In this document: positions 45,343 through 53,610 of the stretch, piece after piece
Position numbering within the stretch: position 1 is the first letter of the stretch
Layout of the letters: every line of letters begins with the position of its first letter
Assembly (NCBI RefSeq): GCF_024435075.2
Contig: NZ_JAMZEG020000002.1
Location: 1,193,501 to 1,257,500 of the forward strand
DNA length: 64,000 nucleotides
Origin: Marinomonas maritima
GTDB lineage: Bacteria; Pseudomonadota; Gammaproteobacteria; Pseudomonadales; Marinomonadaceae
Direction: 5' to 3'
Translations under genes and position numbers: made by a program
The notes under the pieces: model-generated
What the model was told of the DNA's origin: nothing
The model's input: the letters and a program-made list of their open reading frames with translations, nothing else
Databases searched by the model: none

Positions 45343-45377
45343 AAAAAAAGCGAACTCTATATTAGAGTTCGCTTTTT
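45343..45377 (+). terminator. gbcA terminator
   Basis: AGCGAACTCTA (45350-45360) pairs with TAGAGTTCGCT, forming an 11-bp stem with a 3-base loop, then six T. An A-run precedes it. Confidence 0.9.
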
Positions 45378-45529
45378 TGTTAGATTCCCTTCAATAATAC
45401 AGATAGTATCAAAAATCGAACAATAAAATTCATTATTGATACCAACTGTCAAGATACACTATTGCCTCGTCATTACTATAGAACGTGATTACTTAAATCA
45501 TTTTTATAGTTACCAATGAGGACTTTGAT

Positions 45530-46063
45530 ATGAAAGCAATACAAATACTGGCCCTAACAGCAAGTACGATTGTCTCCGCAAACAGCGTTGGTTTTGAACT
45601 AACCAGTACAGATATACAAGAAGGCCAAAAGATGGCAAAAACATTTGAATTTTCAGGTTTTGGCTGTGATGGTGAAAACGTATCACCGCAACTAACTTGG
45701 TCCAATATTCCAGCGGGCACAAAAAGTTTTGCAATCACGGCATACGATCCTGATGCACCGACAGGCAGTGGTTGGTGGCACTGGGTAAGTTTTAATATTC
45801 CCGCTAACATTGCGTCATTTGAGCGTGGTGCAGATCTTCAATCAATGGGCGCTACAGAATTAGCCTCTGATTATGGCAGCATTGGTTTTGGTGGCGCCTG
45901 TCCGCCTGTAGGACATGGTATGCATCGCTATCAGTTTACTGTTTGGGCATTACCTGTAGAGAAGCTAGACTTAAACGATAAAGTTTCAGCGGCAATAGCA
46001 GGTTACACTTTAAATAGTATGGCCATTGATACGGCCAAACTGACAGCCACCTACAACCGCTAA
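45530..46063 (+). CDS. YbhB/YbcL family Raf kinase inhibitor-like protein, exported
   Basis: 177 residues with a likely signal peptide (about 1-18). A PEBP-fold domain follows, with the family motifs GENVSPQLTWSNIPAGTKSF, YDPDAPTGSGWWHWV and GMHRYQFTVWAL. PEBP proteins bind phospholipids or anionic ligands; bacterial function is uncertain. GAGG precedes the ATG. An AraC regulator gene follows by 32 bases and may be cotranscribed. Confidence 0.88.
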   Translation: MKAIQILALTASTIVSANSVGFELTSTDIQEGQKMAKTFEFSGFGCDGENVSPQLTWSNIPAGTKSFAITAYDPDAPTGSGWWHWVSFNIPANIASFERGADLQSMGATELASDYGSIGFGGACPPVGHGMHRYQFTVWALPVEKLDLNDKVSAAIAGYTLNSMAIDTAKLTATYNR

Positions 46064-46095
46064 TACTGGCCAACCGATACAATCTAAGGGAAAGA

Positions 46096-46875
46096 ATGGC
46101 AAACGCAATTCAGATTAACCGCATGTATAATCGGCACACTCAACGATTACGTAACGTTGCCATTCATTCCCCTAGTATTTTTTGGATTCAATCTGGACAT
46201 AAACAATTGTTTTGGCAAGACAGTGAATTGACACTGAATTCATCAAATTTATTACTGACTCGCGCACATCAAACACTTACATTTGAAAATAAACCGGAGC
46301 GATCACGATTTGCAACCATACAGTTTAGCTTCAACTTAGTGCCCCCTGAAACAATGCTAACGTTAAGTGTCACCATTGAAAACAGCACTTACTTTCCGCT
46401 TTATAACCCATCAAAAAGTCTCTTTAAAACCCTAGACGTTTTTTCAAAGCTCCATTGGGACGAACTAAGCGACAACACTCAAGAACTTTGGCTTTATGGG
46501 TTCTATCAACAGCTGGCTGAAGAAGGAAGGCTACACCACCTCTTCTCAAGCCACACAACATCTTTTAGTCAAAAGCTCAGTGAATACTTAACCCAAGAGC
46601 CGGGACAGGATTATCAATTAAATGAGGTAGCAGACTACTTCTCCATCAGTAGGGCAACGCTCATTCGCCGTTTGAAAAAAGAAAACACACAATTCAGAGA
46701 AATTTTGACTCAGGTAAGAATGAATCATGCGCTCAACCTGATGCAACAAGGAAATAGCCAGCAAGTAGACATAGCGCTACGGTGCGGCTATCAATCGCAA
46801 GAGCGATTTAGCCAACGCTTTAACCAACGATTTGGCATTAGCCCAAAACAATATTTCAAAACATTAGTGAAATAG
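46096..46875 (+). CDS. AraC-family transcriptional regulator
   Basis: 259 residues; a divergent N-terminal ligand domain (about 15-150) and a C-terminal AraC domain with two helix-turn-helix units (LNEVADYFSISRATLIRRLKK and IALRCGYQSQERFSQRFNQ, ending GISPKQYFK). The ribosome-binding site AAGGGAAAGA is strong. The nearest possible target is the PEBP gene directly upstream. Inducer unknown. Confidence 0.85.
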   Translation: MANAIQINRMYNRHTQRLRNVAIHSPSIFWIQSGHKQLFWQDSELTLNSSNLLLTRAHQTLTFENKPERSRFATIQFSFNLVPPETMLTLSVTIENSTYFPLYNPSKSLFKTLDVFSKLHWDELSDNTQELWLYGFYQQLAEEGRLHHLFSSHTTSFSQKLSEYLTQEPGQDYQLNEVADYFSISRATLIRRLKKENTQFREILTQVRMNHALNLMQQGNSQQVDIALRCGYQSQERFSQRFNQRFGISPKQYFKTLVK

Positions 46876-46923
46876 AATCACAGAGTATCAGTTCACTTGC
46901 CTAACTCACGAGTCAGTCGATGT

Positions 46924-48261
46924 TTATAAAATCCGTTTTAGTAATCGATCCGCTCTAATTCGTATCACTCTTTTTAATAATTTCTGAACCTTTAAAGGAT
47001 AATCTTGCAATACGTCAAGCTCGCTAGAAGAAGCAATACGTTGTGTATGCTCAAAAATGTTATCAAACTCGGCTGTAAATTTGGCGTCTAAGTGTTTATT
47101 TGGATCATCAATCAACAAGCCATTTTCTAAATCCAGTGCCCATGCTCTTGGATTCACATTATTTCCGGTTAACAGCATCCTACGATGGTCTACCCACAGC
47201 CCTTTCAAGTGATAACTGTTGCTATCGTGTTTCCATAAGTGCACCGATAATCGACCTAAAGCGGCGTAACCTTCATTAAACACAAAAAACTTACGTAGGT
47301 TCATTTCATACAAATAAGGCAAACCACCAATCGCCTTTACCGGCTTATCAGGTGGAAGGTAAAAATCATTCGCCGTTTTGTCACCCACAATAATTTTGAC
47401 GTTAACGCCGCGCTTCATCGCTCGCTTCACTTCTCTTAACACCACTTTAGGAAAATTGAAGTAAGGCGTACACAATATGATGTCTTCTTTTGCCGATGCC
47501 AACATGGCCGTAATTTGTTGGTTAAGAAGATTTTGTCGTTTACCAATGCCAACCAAAGGCGTCACCGCCACATGCTGGTGATCAACAAACTGATGTTCAA
47601 CATGATAAGACGCTTTGGCCAATGACGCTCGAAACTGTCGAATGGCGGGTTTTAATTCTTTTGTCGTAGGGAGATTCGTCTGAGACAAATTCTGTACGGC
47701 AGAATGGTGGATCATACTGTCGCATATAAATTCAGTCATGCTGTTAGCCAGTTCGGTATGCCTAATAACATGGTAACGATCGAACCGATAGCGATCCTGA
47801 TAATGAAGATAAATATTGTTTAAACTGGCGCCGCTGTAAATCACTGTATCGTCGATGATAAATCCCTTCAAATGCAGCACACCAAAGACTTCACGGTTAC
47901 GGACAGGAACCCCATAAACAGGAATCGAATGAGTGTATTTTTGGGCAAAATCTTGATACATAGCGGCATTGCCTGCGCTTTTTTCCGCGCCAATCAAGCC
48001 ACGCTGAGCTCGATGCCAGTCCACACAAATGGCAATATCTAAATGAGGGTTACGCTGCTTAGCTTCATAGGCTGCCGTAAGCACTTCTCTTCCAGCCTCA
48101 TCATCTTCAAGATAAAGTGAGACTAAATAGATTCTTACTGTCGCATTGTTAATCGCTTTTAGGAGAGATTCACGAAAATTAAGAGCGGATTGAAGAACAT
48201 GAAATTGGTCTGGGTCAATCGCAAAAGTAGGCAATGAACCGAATGATTGTTTGATGGGCAT
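46924..48261 (-). CDS. pssA: CDP-diacylglycerol--serine O-phosphatidyltransferase PssA
   Basis: Phospholipase-D-superfamily enzyme that makes phosphatidylserine, the substrate of Psd. Both HxK(x)4D catalytic motifs are present: HLKGFIID (about 130-137) and HLKGLWVD (about 351-358). DWHRAQRGLIG and YSGASLNNIYLH match the E. coli type II enzyme closely. I start at ATG 48261 (MPIKQSFG); a GTG 15 bases upstream overlaps the only purine-rich site. Stand-alone gene here. Confidence 0.93.
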   Translation of the reverse strand: MPIKQSFGSLPTFAIDPDQFHVLQSALNFRESLLKAINNATVRIYLVSLYLEDDEAGREVLTAAYEAKQRNPHLDIAICVDWHRAQRGLIGAEKSAGNAAMYQDFAQKYTHSIPVYGVPVRNREVFGVLHLKGFIIDDTVIYSGASLNNIYLHYQDRYRFDRYHVIRHTELANSMTEFICDSMIHHSAVQNLSQTNLPTTKELKPAIRQFRASLAKASYHVEHQFVDHQHVAVTPLVGIGKRQNLLNQQITAMLASAKEDIILCTPYFNFPKVVLREVKRAMKRGVNVKIIVGDKTANDFYLPPDKPVKAIGGLPYLYEMNLRKFFVFNEGYAALGRLSVHLWKHDSNSYHLKGLWVDHRRMLLTGNNVNPRAWALDLENGLLIDDPNKHLDAKFTAEFDNIFEHTQRIASSSELDVLQDYPLKVQKLLKRVIRIRADRLLKRIL

Positions 48262-48412
48262 AATACAAAAGTGCACCTTATTTTTAACTAACGACAGACT
48301 GTAACAAATTCGCCGTTTTTTATCCTATAAAAGAATCTCCTACCTTTAACTATTTTATAACAAAGAGCAGAACTAACATCATAGCCCCGCTCTTTATATT
48401 AAGGTCTCTAGA

Positions 48413-48931
48413 CTAAAAAGACGCTTTTATTGAAACACACGGCACACGGTTAGAGATTGCATTTAGAGCAATCAAATGCAGCATTTCTTCCCGAGTTGTG
48501 CAGGCCTCGCCTATCACTTTTACATCGCACTCTTCAGCCGCTTTTGAAATCGCCGTATGCGTGACACAGTTTTGCGTCATCATGCCGCATAAGAGTAATC
48601 GCTCTACCTTTAACGATGACAAAACAGCGTTAAGTTCCGTCTGCTCAAAAGCATCGGCAAAGTGCTTCACGACAACGGTCGCATTGGGCGCTAACGCGAG
48701 AATTTGCGGATGAATCTCAACGCCCATTGTTCCAGGATTGAAAAATGGTGACATTCCCTGCGAAGTATCGGCAACATGTTGAATGAATATAATCGGCATG
48801 TCATTCGCTTGCGCGAGCGTTATCACCTTCAAAATATTGTCCAAAATTTCTTGCGTATTCCACAGAGGAAAAAGCCCATCTTCAAAATAATCGTTTTGTG
48901 GGTCAATCACTAATAAGGCCGTGCGTTTCAT
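48413..48931 (-). CDS. Isochorismatase-family cysteine hydrolase
   Basis: 172 residues with the family catalytic triad: Asp10 (LVIDPQNDYF), Lys89 (VVKHFADAF) and Cys122 (MMTQNCVTHTAISKA). Members hydrolyse isochorismate, nicotinamide, N-carbamoyl compounds or related amides; which one cannot be told. It is divergent from a GlxA-family regulator 88 bases away, a common pairing, and a palindrome lies between them. Confidence 0.9.
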   Translation of the reverse strand: MKRTALLVIDPQNDYFEDGLFPLWNTQEILDNILKVITLAQANDMPIIFIQHVADTSQGMSPFFNPGTMGVEIHPQILALAPNATVVVKHFADAFEQTELNAVLSSLKVERLLLCGMMTQNCVTHTAISKAAEECDVKVIGEACTTREEMLHLIALNAISNRVPCVSIKASF

Positions 48932-48990
48932 TATTTTCTCCTTCGGTAAGATGAAAATACATTATGTTCATAAAAACACTTCCAGCTAAG

Positions 48991-49004
48991 TGGCAAATTT
49001 GCCA
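48991..49004. promoter_or_regulatory. Palindromic operator candidate between isochorismatase and GlxA-type genes
   Basis: TGGCAAATTTGCCA is a perfect 14-bp palindrome in the 88-base divergent gap. A related sequence TGACAAATTTGA occurs at 49020-49031, overlapping the start of the regulator frame. Spacing between copies is 29 bases. Confidence 0.5.
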
Positions 49005-49019
49005 TATTAGAGTCCTATA

Positions 49020-49985
49020 GTGACAAATTTGAAATCTTCTATGATTACCTATCAATTCGCCATCATTCAATACCCAAATAGCCTACTTTCTGCCGTGCAT
49101 GGCTTTGACGAAATGTTCTCTCTGACCAATCGATTATGTCTCGAATCTTCGCTACCAATTAGAATCGACACCGACATACTGACTTTAGACGCACTAAATA
49201 GCGGCAAGCATTACCACGCCGTTTTGATCCCGCCCAGTATGGAAAAAAGCGTATACGAATCCGACTGCCCTATTCTGATAAATTGGTTAAACGTACAACA
49301 TAAGAATGGAGCGATCCTGTCTAGCGCCTGCGCTGGCGCATTCTTTCTCGCCGCCACCAACGCTGCACAACATCGGTGTTTAACAACCCATTGGGGATTA
49401 GCGGAAACCTTCAAACAGCGCTTCCCTAAGCAAGCACTAGATGCGTCGAAAATTTTAATCGATCAAGGCGATATAATCAGCGCTGGCGGCATGATGTCTT
49501 GGATGGACTTGGGGGTGGCGCTCATCCAGCGCTTTACTCAAGCCAGCATTGTGCGGCAACTCGGAAAAACATTAGTTATGGACACTGGAATAAGAGAGCA
49601 AAGCTATTACCAACAATTTATGCCACGATTTAACCACGGCGACAAAGCCATATTAGCGGTACAACATTATTTACAACGTCACTTTTCACACACTAATCGC
49701 ATCAGCGAGCTTGCCAACATTGCGCACCTAACGCCTCGCACCTTCTTGCGTCGGTTCCATAAGTACACTAACTGGAAGCCCTCCGACTACATGCAGAGAC
49801 TTCGTATACAAGCGGTGTGTAATGACCTAGAAGAAACAACGCTGCCGTTCGAAAGCATCGCCCTAAACGTTGGCTATGACGATGCAGGTAGCTGCCGAAA
49901 GACCTTTAGAAAAATAATGGGGCTGACACCCAGCGAATTCCGAAAACGCTTTGCGTCTTCATCAGGAATAGGCAAAGAAACCTAA
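49020..49985 (+). CDS. GlxA-family transcriptional regulator (DJ-1/PfpI plus AraC)
   Basis: 321 residues: N-terminal DJ-1/PfpI-like domain (about 10-190; SSACAGAFFLAATN around the nucleophile-elbow equivalent) and C-terminal AraC domain (ISELANIAHLTPRTFLRRFHKYT, IALNVGYDDAGSCRKTFRK, LTPSEFRKRF). The frame opens at GTG 49020; ATG 49041 is an alternative and neither has a strong ribosome-binding site. It likely controls the divergent isochorismatase gene. Its stop overlaps that of the convergent LysR gene by 4 bases. Confidence 0.85.
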   Translation: MTNLKSSMITYQFAIIQYPNSLLSAVHGFDEMFSLTNRLCLESSLPIRIDTDILTLDALNSGKHYHAVLIPPSMEKSVYESDCPILINWLNVQHKNGAILSSACAGAFFLAATNAAQHRCLTTHWGLAETFKQRFPKQALDASKILIDQGDIISAGGMMSWMDLGVALIQRFTQASIVRQLGKTLVMDTGIREQSYYQQFMPRFNHGDKAILAVQHYLQRHFSHTNRISELANIAHLTPRTFLRRFHKYTNWKPSDYMQRLRIQAVCNDLEETTLPFESIALNVGYDDAGSCRKTFRKIMGLTPSEFRKRFASSSGIGKET

Positions 49986-50935
49986 ACGATCACCTCTTCC
50001 ATCTCAGGATTATTCTTTAAATACGCTTGCCATGAGGAATCGACCTCTTTCACTTCGCGCTCAATCCATTGTTTAAAGGCTTTCACTTTTTGGTATTTGA
50101 AATGAGGAGACGGGGCCACAAGATAAAAATCGTATTGTGACTTCATATAAATGGGCAACGGACAAATCAACTGACCCTTTTCTATCAGCTCGTACACCAA
50201 GCCATAACGCATCATGGCAAGCCCTTGTTGAGACAACAGTGCTTCAACCAACGACGTCGAATCCGCCACATGCAAATGCGATTTCATCGGCATATCGTAA
50301 AGGTCTAAAAACCGCTGTAACACTGGCCACACATGCTGCACATCAGGTCCTGTATCCGTAATGATAGGAATATTCATTAATTGCTCTTTCACTGATTCAT
50401 TCATATTGATCAAAGATGGATGGCAAACGAGCACCAAATATTCCTTAAACAAAAGCTGCGACTGCAACCCTGTGTACTGCCCTCGTCCCAAGCGAATGCA
50501 CACATCTAAATCACTGTCGATAAAGGTCGATAACCCAATACTTGGGCTAAGCCGAAGGTTTATGTTTGGCTCTAGTGCCTGAAAACGTCCCAACCTTGAG
50601 ACCAGCCAGCGACTCGAAAAAGACGGCACAGAACTGATCACCAAGGTATTGGGATTAGGGTCTTCGGTTACACCTTTCACTCCGTCTTCTAATAATGCAA
50701 ACGCCTTCTCCACGTACTCGAACAAATATTGTCCTTCCGACGTCAACACCACTTGGCGAGTGTGTCGCTCAAACAGTTCTACTCCTAGCGATTGCTCCAA
50801 GGTTTTAATTTGCTGACTCACCGCCGCTTGCGTCACAAAAAGATGCTCCGCCGCCTGCTTAAAACTTAAGCTTTGTGCAGCATAACGAAACGCTTGCAGT
50901 GATTTCAGTGGCGGCAAAAGACGATTAGAAGACAT
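49982..50935 (-). CDS. LysR-family transcriptional regulator (GcvA-like)
   Basis: 317 residues; N-terminal winged helix (LPPLKSLQAFRYAAQSLSFK, then AAEHLFVTQAAVSQQIKTLE) and a periplasmic-binding-like effector domain. The opening resembles the GcvA/AmpR-like subgroup. ATG 50935 has AAAGG 8 bases before; a GTG 9 bases upstream is weaker. It is divergent from a DUF1127 gene 130 bases away, often the target of such regulators. Confidence 0.88.
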   Translation of the reverse strand: MSSNRLLPPLKSLQAFRYAAQSLSFKQAAEHLFVTQAAVSQQIKTLEQSLGVELFERHTRQVVLTSEGQYLFEYVEKAFALLEDGVKGVTEDPNPNTLVISSVPSFSSRWLVSRLGRFQALEPNINLRLSPSIGLSTFIDSDLDVCIRLGRGQYTGLQSQLLFKEYLVLVCHPSLINMNESVKEQLMNIPIITDTGPDVQHVWPVLQRFLDLYDMPMKSHLHVADSTSLVEALLSQQGLAMMRYGLVYELIEKGQLICPLPIYMKSQYDFYLVAPSPHFKYQKVKAFKQWIEREVKEVDSSWQAYLKNNPEMEEVIV

Positions 50936-51065
50936 TAATAGCACCTTTCATAAATAAGATTTTCTTAACCATAAAACACTTTTTCTCGTTTGTCGCACCG
51001 CAATTAAAAGCCGATTATTTGTACATAAAGCAAACAAACCAATTAACAGAGAAAAGGATAACACC

Positions 51066-51308
51066 ATGAAAAACTGCACTTCAGAAGAAATAAACAACCT
51101 CGAAAACAGCCAAATTGAAATAGCTAACAACTGTAAAAACGCATTAGCTAAACTAAAAACAAACACATGGAAACAACGCCTAGCCAAAATAGCTCATAAC
51201 TGGCGTACAAGAAGTAGATTGAGCCGCCTAGACGACGCACAACTCAAAGACATCGGCCTAACCGCCGCAGACGTGGATCATGAAGTGAATAAGTCTCTGT
51301 GGAAGTGA
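51066..51308 (+). CDS. DUF1127 domain protein
   Basis: 80-residue protein whose C-terminal half (NWRTRSRLSRLDDAQLKDIGLTAADVDHEV) is a clear DUF1127 (YjiS-like) domain. Small DUF1127 proteins have been linked to phosphate and carbon metabolism and RNA binding in alphaproteobacteria; the role here is not known. The N-terminal half is Asn/Lys-rich. Good AAAAGGA site. Divergent from LysR; a hairpin follows the stop. Confidence 0.88.
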   Translation: MKNCTSEEINNLENSQIEIANNCKNALAKLKTNTWKQRLAKIAHNWRTRSRLSRLDDAQLKDIGLTAADVDHEVNKSLWK

Positions 51309-51328
51309 TTATTGGAGAATGTGTGATA

Positions 51329-51358
51329 AACAAGGGCACTTTGGGGAGTGTCCTTGTT
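51329..51358 (+). other. Stable hairpin downstream of DUF1127 gene
   Basis: AACAAGGGCACT (51329-51340) pairs with AGTGTCCTTGTT (51347-51358), 12 bp with one G-U pair and a 6-base loop. There is no T-tract after it, so it is either an atypical terminator or an mRNA 3' stabiliser. Confidence 0.5.
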
Positions 51359-51449
51359 ACGCTTAATGTTGTTTGTAAAAAAAACTAATCACTCGATATG
51401 ACTAGCTTCTAGCAGCGGCTGATTTGATATTCCCACTCTTAGTCATTTA

Positions 51450-51953
51450 TTAGATGTTAGTTCCTGATCTTCTTGAAGGCTCCGCTTGATGCAGATATCG
51501 CGTAAATGTGTCTTTTGGGCGCTCTAAACTATTTACAGCCAACGTTCTAGATGCCATACCTCGATGATTACTACCATGAGTTAGTAAATGGATCAGTATT
51601 TCTTCGACTGACAACTGACCTGTATCGCCATCGACAAACTTAAATGAAACAATCCTTTTTAGTTCTTGCTCAGATGCTGATTCAGCATAATGAACTAACC
51701 AAGAGTCATTTTGGTTCATAGTTTCGCGTAGCTCCAATAACGCTGGAGTCTCCATCGTATTATCGCCACTATAATTTTCAGGCTCTCCTAAAATTCGGCT
51801 GATAAAGAGACTATCAACAACCGTTGTATGATTTAAGATTCTGATAAAAAATGTACCGTCACTTTCTGGAAGTTTTGAAAACTGCTGCTCTCCTAGGTCA
51901 AGCAACTCATTATTTGCCCACTTTTTGTATTGAAACGCCTTAGCAAACTGCAT
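51450..51953 (-). CDS. DinB-family protein
   Basis: 167 residues forming the four-helix DinB/DfsB fold. Family features: a His in LNHTTVVDSLFISRILG and the C-terminal pair in LLTHGSNHRGM, which would complete a three-His metal site. Relatives include thiol-dependent S-transferases and DNA-damage-induced proteins. Substrate unknown. It stands alone between the DUF1127 gene and the toxin-antitoxin cassette. Confidence 0.85.
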   Translation of the reverse strand: MQFAKAFQYKKWANNELLDLGEQQFSKLPESDGTFFIRILNHTTVVDSLFISRILGEPENYSGDNTMETPALLELRETMNQNDSWLVHYAESASEQELKRIVSFKFVDGDTGQLSVEEILIHLLTHGSNHRGMASRTLAVNSLERPKDTFTRYLHQAEPSRRSGTNI

Positions 51954-52102
51954 TTTTTCTCCATTTATATTATTTGAAATCTGCCAAAATTGACCAGCAC
52001 CTAACTATTAAGGGTTATACGGTGGAGTCGCCTAGGTTGCCTAGAGAATATGCGAATAAGTCCCTGTCATGAGACAATCATGCTTTAAGCCTTCGAGTCT
52101 CG

Positions 52103-52127
52103 AACAATGCCTGATTACGGTCGTGTC
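52103..52127 (+). repeat. Left direct repeat flanking toxin-antitoxin cassette
   Basis: AACAATGCCTGATTACGGTC followed by GTGTC matches the sequence at 52762-52786 at 20 of 25 positions, and all five differences are transitions. Between them lies only the toxin-antitoxin pair. Confidence 0.5.
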
Positions 52128-52210
52128 TCCCTCATGCAGACCTACGGGTGAGTTGGTACAAAAGGTATTTTGGTGGTTGATGTCGAGCAAAGTGAACGCC
52201 AAGAGCGAGA

Positions 52211-52474
52211 CTAATTGTTTTTATACACTGAAGATCTATGTGCGACTTTAATCACATTTATGATCAATACATCGTCCCTTATCTCATAGATGATCCGATA
52301 TAAACCTTGCCTTACACGATAGTTATCTAAACCCGATAGCTTGATGCAACCTTCTGCTCTTGGATTGTCTGCAAGACTTTCGATCTTTTGAAGTATTTTG
52401 GGTACGTCTTTTTTAGGAATATTCTTAAAATCTTTGCCTACTGACTTCTTAAAAGAAATTTTATATTGTGCCAT
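52211..52474 (-). CDS. RelE/ParE-family toxin
   Basis: 87 residues with the RelE/ParE fold: MAQYKISFKKSVGKDFKNIP, CIKLSGLDNYRVRQGLYRII (typical 'L-x-YRvR-GdYRi' segment) and VLIINVIKVAHRSSVY. RelE types cut ribosome-bound mRNA and ParE types poison gyrase; the family cannot be split by eye. It overlaps the antitoxin end by 14 bases, the usual antitoxin-first order. Confidence 0.9.
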   Translation of the reverse strand: MAQYKISFKKSVGKDFKNIPKKDVPKILQKIESLADNPRAEGCIKLSGLDNYRVRQGLYRIIYEIRDDVLIINVIKVAHRSSVYKNN

Positions 52475-52694
52475 TAGCTTTCAGCTCATTTAGAAAGACT
52501 TCATAAGTCACTTCTGGCTCATTTACTCGTTCTGATATGGCAGCAAGGTCTTCTTGATCTTCTCTCATAAGCAAACGGACTGCTTCATCAATTAGCTCAG
52601 AAATAGAAACATCGGATGATGCCGCCCGCATTTTTAGCGCTTGATGGATAGCGGGTTCAAAGTAGACAGTTGAACGTTTTGATAAATTACTCAT
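52461..52694 (-). CDS. Ribbon-helix-helix antitoxin (CopG/RelB-like)
   Basis: 77 residues; N-terminal RHH segment (KRSTVYFEPAIHQALKMRAAS, then SISELIDEAVRLLM) for operator binding, and an acidic C-terminal region (REDQEDLAAISERVNEP) that would neutralise the toxin. The GAGGTG site precedes the ATG. It is followed by the RelE/ParE toxin with overlap and probably represses the pair. Confidence 0.9.
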   Translation of the reverse strand: MSNLSKRSTVYFEPAIHQALKMRAASSDVSISELIDEAVRLLMREDQEDLAAISERVNEPEVTYEVFLNELKANGTI

Positions 52695-52761
52695 GTTGCA
52701 CCTCGACGATTATTTTGGAGTTCTAACATTGTAGCGCCATAGCGTTAAAACATCAAAACTC

Positions 52762-52786
52762 AACAACGTCTGATTACGGTTGTACC
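52762..52786 (+). repeat. Right direct repeat flanking toxin-antitoxin cassette
   Basis: AACAACGTCTGATTACGGTT followed by GTACC, the second copy of the repeat at 52103-52127, same orientation. It lies just upstream of the antitoxin promoter region. The copies are 659 bases apart. Confidence 0.5.
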
Positions 52787-52810
52787 CTTTTTAAAACGGT
52801 AGGCAAAACA

Positions 52811-53188
52811 CTATTCTGCTGACAAATTCTGATTCAATCCCAATTCCTTTTGTTTTTTCTTCGTCAAACCCAGCGACACAATGCGATAGGATTCTTGAAA
52901 ATAATACGTTAACTCTTCATCCAAATCCGCCGAGCCATCAAACTGCTGTATCCACTTCATACCGCGTGACGCGAGATAAGGCGCTGGTCGATAACCCTCT
53001 TTATTTCTTAAAAAATCGTAGTTCAGCTCCGATGTTTTAAACGTAAACGCAGGCACCTTGTCTTTGCTCCAGCCGCCTACAGCAAACACTTTACCGCCCA
53101 CCTTCCAGACTTGAGCACCTCCCCACTGAACAACTGACGTCGTCGCAGGCAAAGCGCCACAGAACTGATTAAATTCATCGTAGGTCAT
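52811..53188 (-). CDS. MmcQ/YjbR-family DNA-binding protein
   Basis: 125 residues from ATG 53188: MTYDEFNQFCGALPATTSVV opens the fold, VWKVGGKVFAVGGW is the central hairpin and MKWIQQFDGSADLDEELTYY the C-terminal helix pair. The family has a double-stranded DNA-binding-like fold with unknown role. AGGTGG lies 9 bases before this ATG, so I reject an upstream GTG that falls inside that site. A short relic of a similar gene start occurs at 57527-57558. Confidence 0.88.
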   Translation of the reverse strand: MTYDEFNQFCGALPATTSVVQWGGAQVWKVGGKVFAVGGWSKDKVPAFTFKTSELNYDFLRNKEGYRPAPYLASRGMKWIQQFDGSADLDEELTYYFQESYRIVSLGLTKKKQKELGLNQNLSAE

Positions 53189-53256
53189 TAGCGTATCCAC
53201 CTAAGTCATTTGAAGTTAGCGCGAAGCTCTAAATTTAACTATCAACATTGTGTGAT

Positions 53257-53610
53257 CTATTTATCACGCGCTTTGTCTAACACGGCTCTCAGTTTACGTA
53301 AAAAAGGTAACGCTGCCTGAGCATCCTCATAAGCCAAATTGAGGGATAATACTGGCCATATCTGGGGCGATATCTTGTATCGCTCGATTACGCACAACTT
53401 GACCAGAGTCTGTTAAACGCACCAACTTACCTCGCCCATCATCAGGGTTAGATTCCATTCGGATTAAGCCTCGTTTCTCAAGGTCGGCCAAAGTATGCAA
53501 CATACTGGTTTTCGGAACTTGAAAAGCACGGGCCAAGTCCATTGGTTTTTTTTGCAACAGATGCAGCATATCCCAAACGACCTAGCATTTGAATGGTTTC
53601 TCCCTCGTCG
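53257..53610 (-). pseudogene. MarR-family regulator, broken by frameshifts
   Basis: The middle part (53327-53569 frame) reads HLLQKKPMDLARAFQVPKTS...TLADLEKRGLIRMES...GRGKLVRLTDSGQ, a clear MarR winged helix. The upstream piece YDEGETIQMLGRLGY lies in another frame; removing one G near 53568 would join it (GRLGYLHLLQ). The C-terminal piece SLNLAYEDAQAALPFLRKLR to TAG at 53257 is in a third frame. Two frameshifts and no start codon show it is dead. It is fused upstream to a remnant of a nitroreductase gene. Confidence 0.8.

Noticed and set aside
48362..48395. AAAGAGC/GCTCTTT inverted repeat between pssA and the isochorismatase gene
   Set aside because: A 7-bp stem with a 20-base loop and a poor T-tract; not strong enough to call a terminator.
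50948..51187. A 79-codon minus-strand frame with a hydrophobic N-terminus
   Set aside because: It is the complement of the DUF1127 gene and its leader, which has a clear domain and ribosome-binding site.
52103..52786. Integron attC sites around the toxin-antitoxin pair
   Set aside because: The flanking repeats lack paired RYYYAAC/GTTRRRY ends and internal symmetry, and there is no integrase; kept only as direct repeats.
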